A stretch of DNA of 19,572 nt from JAYSRU01 sp043720875 (GCA_043720875.1 JAYSRU010000026.1:1-19572); one strand, 5' to 3'; shown: positions 7,357 through 14,994, numbered from the stretch's first letter. The notes: generated from the sequence alone by a model not told the origin. Made by a program: numbers and translations.

Positions 7357-8889
7357 ATGAAATCAAGTAACGAATTATTCAAATTAATTAAATCACTTAC
7401 TAAATCAGAAAAAAGATTTTTTAAGATGTTTTCTGAACTTCAATCAGGAGAGAAAAATTATATTCGATTGTTCGATTGCATTGAAAAGCAACAAGAATTT
7501 AACGAAGATGAGGTAAAGTTGCAATTTGCAGGTGAAGTTTTTATTCAGCATTTGCCCTCAGAGAAAAACTTTTTGTATAAAACAATATTGAAAAGCCTCC
7601 GCCAATTTCATGCAGATAATACGAGTATTGGTCGATTGACTCAAGATATTAGAAATGTTCAATTACTTTATCAAAAGGGATTGTTTACCTCGTGTAAGAA
7701 AGCGCTTAAAAGAGCGAAAAGTACTGCGACTGATCATGAGCACCTTTATCATTTGCATGAAATTTTAAGTTGGGAAAAGCGCCTGATAGATATTGACATA
7801 GAAGAGGGAGATTTCAATTCTAACCTGGATATTATTCTAAACGAAGAAGCGTTGGTCTTGAAACAACTACACAACTTGGCAGAGTATCAAATATTATATA
7901 CCAAGATCAATACAATTTTTAGAGTTGGAGGTTTTGTGAGAAATGCGGCGGAAAAAGCAATAGTTGAGGAGATTTCTAATTACTATTTAATTACAGGTAA
8001 GAACACTGCAATTTCGGTGAATGCAACTTCAATATGTTATTATATTAAAGGCTTATGCGCGGCGACAAATAGAGATTATGAAAACGCTTTTTTGTTCTTT
8101 AAGAAAACAAAAGAGGTGTTGGATAAAAACTTATTGGTACGGTCTGAGCTTACCACTCGCTATGTACAAACGATCGGTCACATGATTCATTGCTGTTTTG
8201 ATTCAAAAAATGAAGAAGAGGCAAATGACTTATTTTTGCAACTTGATAAACTTAAAGGAAATAAGGATTTTGCAATTCCAGAAACTATGTTTTTGATGGA
8301 TAATATTGCGAGACAATTGAATTGGGGAATGTTAATACGTGAAGGTAAATTCACAGAAGCACTGAATGTTATGGATCTTATCCAAAATGAAGAAACTAAA
8401 TTTTATTTAGAAAAATCAAGAGAAATCCAATTGGTTGAGATGTATCACAGAGCCTACGCACAATTTGCTTTGGGGAATTTTAAATTGGCTTTACGCTTGG
8501 TAAATGACTTATTGAACGATTCTGATCAGCGCTTAAGAAAAGATATTTTCAGCTACGCACGGATCTTAAATGTAATGATTCACATTGAGATGGGTAATTT
8601 AGAACATGCCTTATACGTAGCAAAGAATACCAGTAAAAAGCTGCAACAGGAAGACTTTAATTATCCGTTGGAAGCATTTATGAATAGGCATCTCATTGCT
8701 GTTTCAGGCACTTCTTCTGTGACAGAATTGAATAAAAAATTGGATACCTTGTTGCTCGAAATTCCCTCGTTTACGTTAAGTGAGCAAGGTGAATATTCTT
8801 TCGCATCTTTAGATATTCCAAATTGGGCATTAGCGTGCAAGCAAAAAGTAACAATTAGTGCTATCGTTTCAACCACCCAGGTAGAATAG
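7357..8889 (+). CDS. Conserved helical-repeat (TPR-like) protein of unknown function
   Basis: A 510-residue protein without signal peptide or membrane segment, so probably cytoplasmic. The N-terminus (LFKLIKSLTKSEKRFFKMF) resembles a conserved block I recall from Bacteroidota proteins of unknown function. The rest is almost entirely predicted amphipathic helix with TPR-like spacing, for example ALGNFKLALRLVNDLLND and the paired segments around residues 225-255 and 330-370. Such solenoids usually mediate protein-protein contacts; no enzyme motif is visible. The gene is monocistronic by position: a terminator lies upstream and the next gene converges on it with 38 bases between the stops. No named family can be given. 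Confidence 0.75.
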   Translation: MKSSNELFKLIKSLTKSEKRFFKMFSELQSGEKNYIRLFDCIEKQQEFNEDEVKLQFAGEVFIQHLPSEKNFLYKTILKSLRQFHADNTSIGRLTQDIRNVQLLYQKGLFTSCKKALKRAKSTATDHEHLYHLHEILSWEKRLIDIDIEEGDFNSNLDIILNEEALVLKQLHNLAEYQILYTKINTIFRVGGFVRNAAEKAIVEEISNYYLITGKNTAISVNATSICYYIKGLCAATNRDYENAFLFFKKTKEVLDKNLLVRSELTTRYVQTIGHMIHCCFDSKNEEEANDLFLQLDKLKGNKDFAIPETMFLMDNIARQLNWGMLIREGKFTEALNVMDLIQNEETKFYLEKSREIQLVEMYHRAYAQFALGNFKLALRLVNDLLNDSDQRLRKDIFSYARILNVMIHIEMGNLEHALYVAKNTSKKLQQEDFNYPLEAFMNRHLIAVSGTSSVTELNKKLDTLLLEIPSFTLSEQGEYSFASLDIPNWALACKQKVTISAIVSTTQVE

Positions 8890-8927
8890 CGTTTAACTTT
8901 TGAACGTACAAAAAGTCAGGCTGTTTC

Positions 8928-10370
8928 TTAAAACCCGATGCCTAAAGAAATGGTGTGTTTAGTGTATTTCACATCCGTGTAACTTGGTATAAAAGCACTG
9001 TACGGATATTTACCGCTCGAGAATGAATATCCAAAATCAAACTTTATATTGTCTAAACGGTATCCAAAGCCTACACTGATGCCATTTGAACGGGTAAGTC
9101 CAATAATGTTATTTACGAGCGCAGCATTGGTAAATATGCCTGATCTAATCATTATAGTCGGAGAAACAATAAATTCACCACCTAAGCGATAATTAAGAGC
9201 GGTTTTAAAATCGTCTTTTATTATTTTATTCTCAGAAGCATAGGCATACGTATTATTTCCTATTCCTTTAATATTTCCCATTGAATAATCAACATACTCA
9301 ATGTCAAAATTTACCGATCCAAAACGAGAATTAATGTAAGCAAATGAAGCAGTTAACTTAAAGGGATTGAGTACTTTGTATCGAATCGAGTCTTTATATA
9401 AATACCCTACAGGCACCTTTTTAATACCGTCAGTGTGGTTGGCTGTCATGTCTGAGGTGTACACATCTTTAATTCTGATACGAGAAGGTGATTCGGCAGA
9501 GAAACCAATGTTAACCGCTGGTATGGGTGTGTAAATTCCACCAATTCTAAGTCCTGCTCCTGCTCCTGTTTGCTTGAGGTTTTCTTTGTATTCAAAGCTA
9601 ATTAATGAAACGCCCGTTGTGTCAAGTAAAGTTTCAGTATGTGTAATCGCTGAGGTGTAACTAACTGAGCGAATAAATGCAGTTGCTCCAAGGTAAAGCG
9701 TGTTTCCGTAATTAGCAGAATAGGATCCGTACCATTCGCCCGAGCCACCTTTTTGGTTTACTTTTCTATCGTGTAGCATGTTCCCTGCAGTTAAGCGAGG
9801 TACATAGGTTCCAGTGGTTGTGTTGTAATCTATGGCATACGTTTCATACGCCAAACTTGTGGTAAACGGAAACACATAATACAATTGATCCGTTGTGTAT
9901 CCTGCCGCTTGAGTGCAAAACACATCCAATAATGAATTGTAAAGTTCACCTTTATAACGCATTTTACTTTCATACGAGGCAATCTTATTATAACCAAAGC
10001 TTATCTGTCGATAAAGAAAACCATTGCCTAGCGCTGAAATGTCTTTGGATAAAACGATTCCAGCAGAACCAATCTTTAAACTTGCATTGGCTTTTTTCGT
10101 AGTTTGGCTTTGAAATGTTGCAGTTGAAAATACAGATTCTTGGTTGAGTGTTAGCGCTCCATATGTTTTGGATATTCTACCCAATCCAGCAGGGTTAATC
10201 GAAGCGCTAGATAAGTCAGCACCCAAGGCTCCGAATGAACCTCCCATACCTTGCACTCGTGCTGAAGCTTGAGGTCTTGTATCTGCAAAACGATAATAAT
10301 CCATTTCGTTCTGACTGTAAATGGATGTAGTTAAAAATAAAAGAAACGTAAATTGTAAGACTAAACGCAT
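8928..10370 (-). CDS. OMPP1/FadL/TodX-family outer-membrane protein
   Basis: A 480-residue outer-membrane beta-barrel. The signal peptide (MRLVLQFTFLLFLTTSIYS) is followed by the family's N-terminal signature, RVQGMGGSFGALGADL with SSASINPAGLG, which forms the hatch region in FadL. The remainder consists of alternating aromatic/polar strands and ends in HTISLGIGF, a terminal Phe typical of barrel assembly signals. FadL-family proteins move hydrophobic compounds such as long-chain fatty acids across the outer membrane; the substrate here is unknown. The gene starts 43 bases after the lipoprotein stop on the same strand and has only an imperfect TAATTTAG box of its own, so it is probably expressed from the promoter at 11452-11482. 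Confidence 0.82.
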   Translation of the reverse strand: MRLVLQFTFLLFLTTSIYSQNEMDYYRFADTRPQASARVQGMGGSFGALGADLSSASINPAGLGRISKTYGALTLNQESVFSTATFQSQTTKKANASLKIGSAGIVLSKDISALGNGFLYRQISFGYNKIASYESKMRYKGELYNSLLDVFCTQAAGYTTDQLYYVFPFTTSLAYETYAIDYNTTTGTYVPRLTAGNMLHDRKVNQKGGSGEWYGSYSANYGNTLYLGATAFIRSVSYTSAITHTETLLDTTGVSLISFEYKENLKQTGAGAGLRIGGIYTPIPAVNIGFSAESPSRIRIKDVYTSDMTANHTDGIKKVPVGYLYKDSIRYKVLNPFKLTASFAYINSRFGSVNFDIEYVDYSMGNIKGIGNNTYAYASENKIIKDDFKTALNYRLGGEFIVSPTIMIRSGIFTNAALVNNIIGLTRSNGISVGFGYRLDNIKFDFGYSFSSGKYPYSAFIPSYTDVKYTKHTISLGIGF

Positions 10371-10413
10371 AAAATAAGTGCACTAAATTAAAGTGGTTTT
10401 AAAGTGAACGAGA

Positions 10414-11403
10414 TTAACCTCTTCCTCCGCTTCTCGAAATCCCTCCGCCAGATTTACTTGGAGTGCTTCTGCTTGGTGTCGAAGGTTGTGATGTGCCAGA
10501 TCCCGTTCCAGTTGCTCTTGGAATAGATAATTTAGGTGTCGAGGATCTGTCAATGTCTGCGGGTCTTGCTGTACCTGATTCGGCTGGTCTTGATTCAAAC
10601 GTTTTAGGTGTAATAGCTCTGCCATTGTTGCCCATTGGTCTATTTTCAGCTTTAATAGACGGAGATGAAGTACTAACCCTGTCGTTGTTTCTCAAAGCCG
10701 AGGCGCTACTACTTCTTTCTAGTGAAGTAGCATTAACCCGAACTGCAGTAGATGTATTGTTTCCAGCAGCATTTGCGGATGAACTACGGTATTTTGAACC
10801 CCCTCCAGCATCTCTTGCGCCAGTTAACGTATTGTATCCTCCTCGTGGTCCAGAGATTGTGGTATATATACTTTGAGAGGTAAAGTCAGGATTAGTGAAA
10901 CCGTAATTTGAGCCATATCCACCGCTGCCGTAATAATTGTTTCCAAAGCCATACCCTACATATTGCCCCCATTGATTGTACCCATAATGATTGTATGCAT
11001 AATTATTGAAAGGACTAAACATAGTGTTGAATCCGAACGGACTGCCTAAAAGAAGAATAGAATTGCGATAATATGGAGTAAATAATGGGTTGTAAAATTG
11101 GTTCCCCCATATTCCATTTTGTGCTTGGTCTGGAATGTTCGGATTAAAGAAAGAATTGTTTCTATAAAATGAACGTAAGCTTGTTCCTCGATTATTTTCA
11201 ATCAATTGAGAACGTTTGTCTTCTTTCTGACGCGTTTTAAAAGCAGAATAGCTCGTAGGATCATTTGCGTCTTCGCCTAGAGCCAAATCCGATGGCCGTT
11301 GGTAATACAAATCGTCGGCAATAATTGAGCGAGTAGGATTGCATGAGGAAAGCACAGTCGTTAAAAGTAGCGCTGAAAGGGTAAAACGGATAAAAGGTTT
11401 CAT
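10414..11403 (-). CDS. Low-complexity, probably disordered lipoprotein
   Basis: A 329-residue lipoprotein of no family I recognise. The signal peptide ends in the lipobox LSSC (Cys21), followed by NPTRS, which lacks the acidic surface-export signal described for Bacteroidota lipoproteins; it should therefore face the periplasm. Residues of roughly 85-165 are dominated by Asn, Tyr, Gly and Phe (YNHYGYNQWGQYVGYGFGNN and neighbours). Residues of about 200-329 are rich in Ser, Thr, Pro, Arg and Gly and end in GGGISRSGGRG. Both parts look intrinsically disordered. The start at 11403 gives a textbook lipoprotein signal and an exact promoter match upstream. The FadL-like gene follows by 43 bases, suggesting an envelope-related partner role, which is only an inference. 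Confidence 0.72.
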   Translation of the reverse strand: MKPFIRFTLSALLLTTVLSSCNPTRSIIADDLYYQRPSDLALGEDANDPTSYSAFKTRQKEDKRSQLIENNRGTSLRSFYRNNSFFNPNIPDQAQNGIWGNQFYNPLFTPYYRNSILLLGSPFGFNTMFSPFNNYAYNHYGYNQWGQYVGYGFGNNYYGSGGYGSNYGFTNPDFTSQSIYTTISGPRGGYNTLTGARDAGGGSKYRSSSANAAGNNTSTAVRVNATSLERSSSASALRNNDRVSTSSPSIKAENRPMGNNGRAITPKTFESRPAESGTARPADIDRSSTPKLSIPRATGTGSGTSQPSTPSRSTPSKSGGGISRSGGRG

Positions 11404-11451
11404 ATCACAATTGATTTGTGTTAAAGATAGGGAATAGATTTACTACTTTTA

Positions 11452-11482
11452 CAAACTTAATAATTTATATCTATTTTAACAA
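11452..11482 (-). promoter_or_regulatory. Bacteroidota-type promoter for the lipoprotein/FadL-like operon
   Basis: Minus-strand TTG (11482-11480), 20-base spacer, then TAAGTTTG (11459-11452), an exact TAnnTTTG. The start of transcription would be near 11446, giving a leader of about 43 bases. The TTG overlaps the first base of the proS start codon, so this promoter lies over the proS leader. Confidence 0.6.
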
Positions 11483-12957
11483 TGGCCATTAAACACACAA
11501 CAAGAGAAGAAGATTATTCAAAATGGTACAACGAAGTAGTTGATCGCGCAGATTTAGCCGAGCATTCTGATGTTCGTGGATGCATGGTTATTAAACCTTA
11601 TGGTTACGCTATTTGGGAAATGATGAGAGATGTGCTAGACAAAAGGTTTAAAGAAACAGGGCACCAAAATGCATATTTCCCATTATTGATTCCCAAATCT
11701 TTCTTAAGTAAAGAGGCAAATCACGTAGATGGTTTTGCTAAAGAGTGTGCTGTTGTTACACATTATAGGCTTAAAAACGCTCCTGATGGATCAGGAATTA
11801 TTGTTGATCCAGATGCAAAGTTGGAAGAAGAATTAATCATTCGCCCAACGTCAGAAACAATAATTTGGAATTCATACCGAAAATGGATCCAATCTTACAG
11901 AGATTTGCCAATATTGATAAATCAATGGGCAAATGTTGTGCGTTGGGAAATGCGAACGCGTTTGTTTTTAAGAACAACGGAGTTTTTATGGCAAGAAGGG
12001 CATACTGCTCACGCTACGCCAGAAGAAGCTATTGAAGAAACTGAAAAAATGGTAGAGGTTTACGCCCAATTTGCTGAGCAATATATGGCAATGCCAGTTA
12101 TTAGAGGTAGAAAATCTCCTTCAGAAAGATTCGCTGGAGCTGAAGACACCTATTGTATTGAAGCGATGATGCAGGACGGAAAAGCATTGCAAGCTGGAAC
12201 ATCTCACTTTTTAGGTCAAAATTTCGCTAAAGCATTTGATGTGAAGTTTGTCGACAAAACAGGTAAGTCAGAATATGTTTGGGCTACTAGTTGGGGAGTA
12301 AGTACGCGTTTGATGGGTGCATTAATTATGACGCATTCAGATGACGAAGGATTGGTATTACCTCCAACCTTAGCGCCAATTCAAGTAGTGGTCGTTCCAA
12401 TTTTCAAAAATGAGGAAGAGATTCAAGAAATGGAAACGAAGTTAGCTCCGTTCTTTGAAGCGCTTAAAAAGAATAATATTACTTTCAAATTTGACACCGA
12501 TGATCAAAAAAGACCAGGATGGAAATTTGCTGAATATGAAGCAAAAGGAATTCCTGTACGTGTGGCAGTTGGAATGCGCGACTTGGTGAATAACGTAGTG
12601 GAGGTTGCTCGACGTGACACGAAAGAAAAAATGAATGTATCGTTGGATGATTTATTTGAAACCGTACAAGGCTTAATGGAGAAAATTCAAACAAATTTGT
12701 ACGATCGCGCTTTGCAGCATAGAACAGATAATATTAGAGAAGTCAATTCTTGGGAAGAGTTTTTGAAAGTTTTAGAAGAAAAAGGAGGTTTTTTAGCAGC
12801 GCATTGGGACGGAACGGCTGAAACAGAAGATAAAATCAAAGAATTAACACAAGCGACTATAAGATGTATTCCGTTAGATGCGAAAGAAGAAATCGGTAAA
12901 TGTGTATTTACAGGTGCGGTTTCGAACAAGCGTGTTATTTTTGCAAAAGCATACTAA
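11482..12957 (+). CDS. proS: Prolyl-tRNA synthetase (archaeal/eukaryotic type)
   Basis: A 491-residue class II synthetase that charges tRNA-Pro with proline in the cytoplasm. Visible family blocks: YFPLLIPKSFLSKEA near residue 70; RPTSETIIW from Arg121; motif 2 RWEMRTRLFLRTTEFLWQEG from Arg154; AGTSHFLGQNFAKAF near 240; and motif 3 WATSWGVSTRLMGAL from Trp267. The anticodon-binding domain follows, then the C-terminal zinc-like domain, ending in VIFAKAY with the conserved terminal Tyr. There is no editing insertion between motifs 2 and 3, as expected for the archaeal/eukaryotic type that Bacteroidota carry. A weak promoter, TTG 11416-11418 and TACTTTTA 11444-11451 (25-base spacer), faces it. 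A conserved unknown gene follows after 14 bases and is probably cotranscribed. Confidence 0.97.
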   Translation: MAIKHTTREEDYSKWYNEVVDRADLAEHSDVRGCMVIKPYGYAIWEMMRDVLDKRFKETGHQNAYFPLLIPKSFLSKEANHVDGFAKECAVVTHYRLKNAPDGSGIIVDPDAKLEEELIIRPTSETIIWNSYRKWIQSYRDLPILINQWANVVRWEMRTRLFLRTTEFLWQEGHTAHATPEEAIEETEKMVEVYAQFAEQYMAMPVIRGRKSPSERFAGAEDTYCIEAMMQDGKALQAGTSHFLGQNFAKAFDVKFVDKTGKSEYVWATSWGVSTRLMGALIMTHSDDEGLVLPPTLAPIQVVVVPIFKNEEEIQEMETKLAPFFEALKKNNITFKFDTDDQKRPGWKFAEYEAKGIPVRVAVGMRDLVNNVVEVARRDTKEKMNVSLDDLFETVQGLMEKIQTNLYDRALQHRTDNIREVNSWEEFLKVLEEKGGFLAAHWDGTAETEDKIKELTQATIRCIPLDAKEEIGKCVFTGAVSNKRVIFAKAY

Positions 12958-12971
12958 ATATTAATAGATCC

Positions 12972-13661
12972 ATGAAAGGTAAAGATTTAAATAGAGAGAG
13001 TATTTTAGCACTTCTACAAAGCAAAAGTTTACTTAAACAAGACATTCACCAAAGCGTTATTGACGTGTTTAAACAGTTTAAAAAAATTGTCGAAGAGGAG
13101 ATTAATCAAATCAAAATAAATATAACGGATCCTAGAGTGAGATGTGTCTATATTGATAAGGGTGAATTTGAGATACAAGTATTTATCGGATCAGATGTAT
13201 TGGTTTTTATTATGCATTCAAACGTATTTAGGTTTCCAGATGAAAGCCCAATCTGGAAAATCCCTTACCTTAAAAAAGATACTTCTCGTGGATATACAGG
13301 AATGATCAATGTTTACAATTTTCTAGCAGCCTCATTTGAACAAAACAGAATTGACGATGCAGGGTATTTAATTGGAAGGTTATTCATCAATAAGGAAAAT
13401 CATTTTATTGTTGAAGGTAAAGGGCAATTAGGTCTTCTTTTTAGAGATTTCGGAAAGGTAAAATTGACAGACGCCGTAATTAAGCATGTTGTACAATGTT
13501 CATTTGCCTATGCGTTGGAATTCGATCTGCTTACTCCGCCATATGAAATGATGTCGCAAGTTAGTGTGGGACAGATGACTGCGATTAGTTCTGGACTACA
13601 TATTCAAACTGGAAAACGATTAGGATTTCAATTTAAAGTAGAAGATGCAGATTTTTCTTAA
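12972..13661 (+). CDS. Conserved protein of unknown function downstream of proS
   Basis: A 229-residue soluble protein, no signal peptide or membrane segment. The frame is open from 12900, but those codons lie inside proS; ATG 12972, 14 bases after the proS stop, gives the N-terminus MKGKDLNRESILALLQSK. An amphipathic helical N-terminal part (residues 1-45) is followed by a mixed alpha/beta domain with blocks that look conserved: VLVFIMHSNVFRFP, VYNFLAASFEQNRIDDAGYL, GRLFINKENHFIVEG and FDLLTPPYEMMSQVSV. I recall similar sequences in other Flavobacteriales but no named domain or function. Tight coupling to proS suggests shared expression rather than proven shared function. Confidence 0.75.
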   Translation: MKGKDLNRESILALLQSKSLLKQDIHQSVIDVFKQFKKIVEEEINQIKINITDPRVRCVYIDKGEFEIQVFIGSDVLVFIMHSNVFRFPDESPIWKIPYLKKDTSRGYTGMINVYNFLAASFEQNRIDDAGYLIGRLFINKENHFIVEGKGQLGLLFRDFGKVKLTDAVIKHVVQCSFAYALEFDLLTPPYEMMSQVSVGQMTAISSGLHIQTGKRLGFQFKVEDADFS

Positions 13662-13678
13662 TTTTTTTTCAAGATTGC

Positions 13679-13708
13679 TTGCGTAAATAAAATAAGTAGC
13701 TATCTTTG
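13679..13708 (+). promoter_or_regulatory. Strong Bacteroidota-type promoter for tRNA-Glu/rpsT
   Basis: TTG (13679-13681), a 19-base spacer and TATCTTTG (13701-13708): both elements and the spacing match the Bacteroidota consensus exactly. Transcription would begin near 13715, about 24 bases before the first tRNA. An alternative TTG at 13675-13677 gives a 23-base spacer. Confidence 0.75.
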
Positions 13709-13738
13709 CACTCGCGAAAGAAAACGTTCTTTTGTTAC

Positions 13739-13810
13739 GGCCCGTTCGTCTACCGGTTAGGACGCCAGGTTTTCATCCTGGAAATAGGAGTTCGATTCTC
13801 CTACGGGCTA
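13739..13810 (+). tRNA. tRNA-Glu (anticodon TTC), copy 1
   Basis: A 72-base cloverleaf. The acceptor GGCCCGT pairs with ACGGGCT (one terminal G-U), and the D stem is GTCT/GGAC. The anticodon arm is CCAGG-TTTTCAT-CCTGG with anticodon TTC, and the T arm is AGGAG-TTCGATT-CTCCT. The discriminator base is A at 13810, and CCA is not encoded. All stems are intact, so this is the normal glutamate tRNA. Charged tRNA-Glu also feeds tetrapyrrole synthesis through the C5 pathway in this phylum; hemE lies about 1.2 kb downstream. Confidence 0.95.
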
Positions 13811-13833
13811 CAATGTTTATACGAGTTCCTTTC

Positions 13834-13905
13834 GGCCTATTCGTCTAGTGGTTAGGACGTCAGGTTTTCATCCTGTTAACAGGAGTTCGATTCTCTTATA
13901 GGCTA
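13834..13905 (+). tRNA. tRNA-Glu (anticodon TTC), diverged copy 2
   Basis: Same 72-base length and the same TTTTCAT anticodon loop as copy 1, 23 bases downstream. The acceptor stem differs by two compensated pairs (GGCCTAT/ATAGGCT). The anticodon stem has a T-T mismatch at 27-43, and the T stem has a G-U at 50-64. The variable region differs (TAAC instead of AAAT) and creates the perfect palindrome CCTGTTAACAGG at 13872-13883. It probably still folds as tRNA-Glu, but less stably. No CCA is encoded. Confidence 0.85.
13872..13883. repeat. 12-base perfect palindrome inside tRNA-Glu copy 2
   Basis: CCTGTTAACAGG is its own reverse complement. It covers the 3' side of the anticodon stem, the variable loop and the 5' side of the T stem. 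It is absent from copy 1, which reads CCTGGAAATAGG at the same place. Confidence 0.8.
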
Positions 13906-13932
13906 CATTAATATTATTATACAAAAAAAATT

Positions 13933-14184
13933 ATGGCTAATCATAAAAGCTCAAAGAAAAGAATAAGATCTAACGAAGTTCGTAGAGTTCGTAATAAGTA
14001 TCAACACAAAACAGTTCGTAATGCAGTACGTAAATTACGTGCATTAACGGTAAAGGGTGAAGCTTTAGCTATATTACCAACGGTAGTAGCTATGTTGGAT
14101 AAATTAGCTAAGACTAAAGTTATTCATGCTAACAAAGCAGGTAACTTAAAGTCTGGTTTACAGAAAAAGATCAACGCGCTATAA
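13933..14184 (+). CDS. rpsT: 30S ribosomal protein S20 (bS20)
   Basis: An 83-residue, strongly basic protein with the S20 layout: MANHKSSKKRIRSNEVRRVRNK at the start, a long helix through the middle, and VIHANKAGNLKSGLQKKI at the end, the conserved region binding 16S rRNA helices 9 and 44. It assembles into the body of the small subunit. The ATG lies 27 bases after the second tRNA-Glu; I see no promoter between them, so the message is probably made as a tRNA-Glu/tRNA-Glu/rpsT transcript and released by tRNA processing. A terminator follows directly. Confidence 0.96.
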   Translation: MANHKSSKKRIRSNEVRRVRNKYQHKTVRNAVRKLRALTVKGEALAILPTVVAMLDKLAKTKVIHANKAGNLKSGLQKKINAL

Positions 14185-14200
14185 GCGACAACTATTTTTA

Positions 14201-14237
14201 AAAAAAGCTATTTCATATTGGAATAGCTTTTTTTTTT
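14201..14237 (+). terminator. Rho-independent terminator after rpsT
   Basis: GCTATTTC pairs with GGAATAGC around the 5-base loop ATATT, flanked by six A before and a run of ten T (14228-14237) after. The A/T flanks extend the stem, so it could work in both directions. Confidence 0.88.
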
Positions 14238-14293
14238 GTTCATAATTTTAAGCAAGAAACTCTAATCCTTCACTAAGGCTCGCGTAATTGAGG

Positions 14294-14971
14294 ATGAAAC
14301 ACGAAATACAAATTCCAGAAAATTGGCAGAAACGTTTTCCTGCTATTTTTGAAACACAAAGTACAGCGAACTTGTTGCAGGAAGTTACTGGTGAGTATAA
14401 TGATTTTCGCAATTCGATTTTTCCATCGATTGAAAATGTTTTTAAAGAATTTGAACTGTGTGATCCGAGTAACTTGAAGGTGGTTGTTTTGGGGCAAGAT
14501 CCTTATCCCACCATTGGACACGCGCATGGCCTTGCTTTTTCAGTTTCTGAAGAATTGAAAAAGTTGCCAAAGTCACTGCAAAATATTTACAAAGAAATAA
14601 AGCTTGAGTATCCTGAGTTTTCTCCGAAAAGTGGAAATTTGATACACTGGGCAGAACAAGGAGTTTTATTATTGAATTCAATCTTGACCGTTCGAGAATC
14701 TCAACCAGGTTCTCACGCTCAAATTGGTTGGCAAACATTTACGGATTCAATAATTGAAATAATTGATCAAGAATACGATAATATTGTGTTTGTTTTATGG
14801 GGAGCCTATGCGCAATCTAAAAATAAATTAATCAAAAATCCAAACGCTTTAGTGCTTGAATCGCCCCATCCATCGCCTCTTTCGGCGTATAGGGGCTTTT
14901 TTGGTAACAATCATTTTAAGCAAATTAATAAATATCTTGAAGATAATGGGGTGAAACCTATACGTTGGTAA
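14294..14971 (+). CDS. ung: Uracil-DNA glycosylase (family 1)
   Basis: A 225-residue base-excision repair enzyme that removes uracil from DNA. The water-activating motif is GQDPYP (Asp69, Tyr71), where most family-1 enzymes have GQDPYH; here Pro72 replaces His. It continues TIGHAHGLAFSV. Other blocks are GVLLLNSILTVRESQPGSH, VFVLWGAYAQ and the minor-groove loop HPSPLSAYR (catalytic His192, intercalating Leu196), all in the usual order. ATG 14294 gives a normal N-terminus (MKHEIQIPENW); an in-frame TTG at 14288 is less likely. The gene opens a same-strand run with hemE (23 bases on) and the OmpA-family gene. Confidence 0.95.
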   Translation: MKHEIQIPENWQKRFPAIFETQSTANLLQEVTGEYNDFRNSIFPSIENVFKEFELCDPSNLKVVVLGQDPYPTIGHAHGLAFSVSEELKKLPKSLQNIYKEIKLEYPEFSPKSGNLIHWAEQGVLLLNSILTVRESQPGSHAQIGWQTFTDSIIEIIDQEYDNIVFVLWGAYAQSKNKLIKNPNALVLESPHPSPLSAYRGFFGNNHFKQINKYLEDNGVKPIRW

Positions 14972-14994
14972 CTTCAAAAGCTTATTTTTGTAAC

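Noticed and set aside
8890..8927. Possible terminator between the two convergent genes
   Set aside because: Only a very short imperfect stem around CAGGCTG and no proper T-run; not enough to call.
10463..10876. A 137-codon plus-strand open frame opposite the lipoprotein gene
   Set aside because: It mirrors the Ser/Thr/Gly-rich coding strand, has no promoter or homology-like pattern, and the minus-strand frame has a full lipoprotein signal and promoter.
13739..13905. Tandem near-identical units as a repeat array or attachment site
   Set aside because: They are two complete tRNA-Glu genes; no integrase gene or direct-repeat remnant lies nearby in the window.
14938..14990. Separate promoter for hemE
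   Set aside because: The TAnnTTTG box is exact, but the only TTG gives a 15-base spacer and the box lies almost on the ATG; kept as a remark under hemE rather than a feature.
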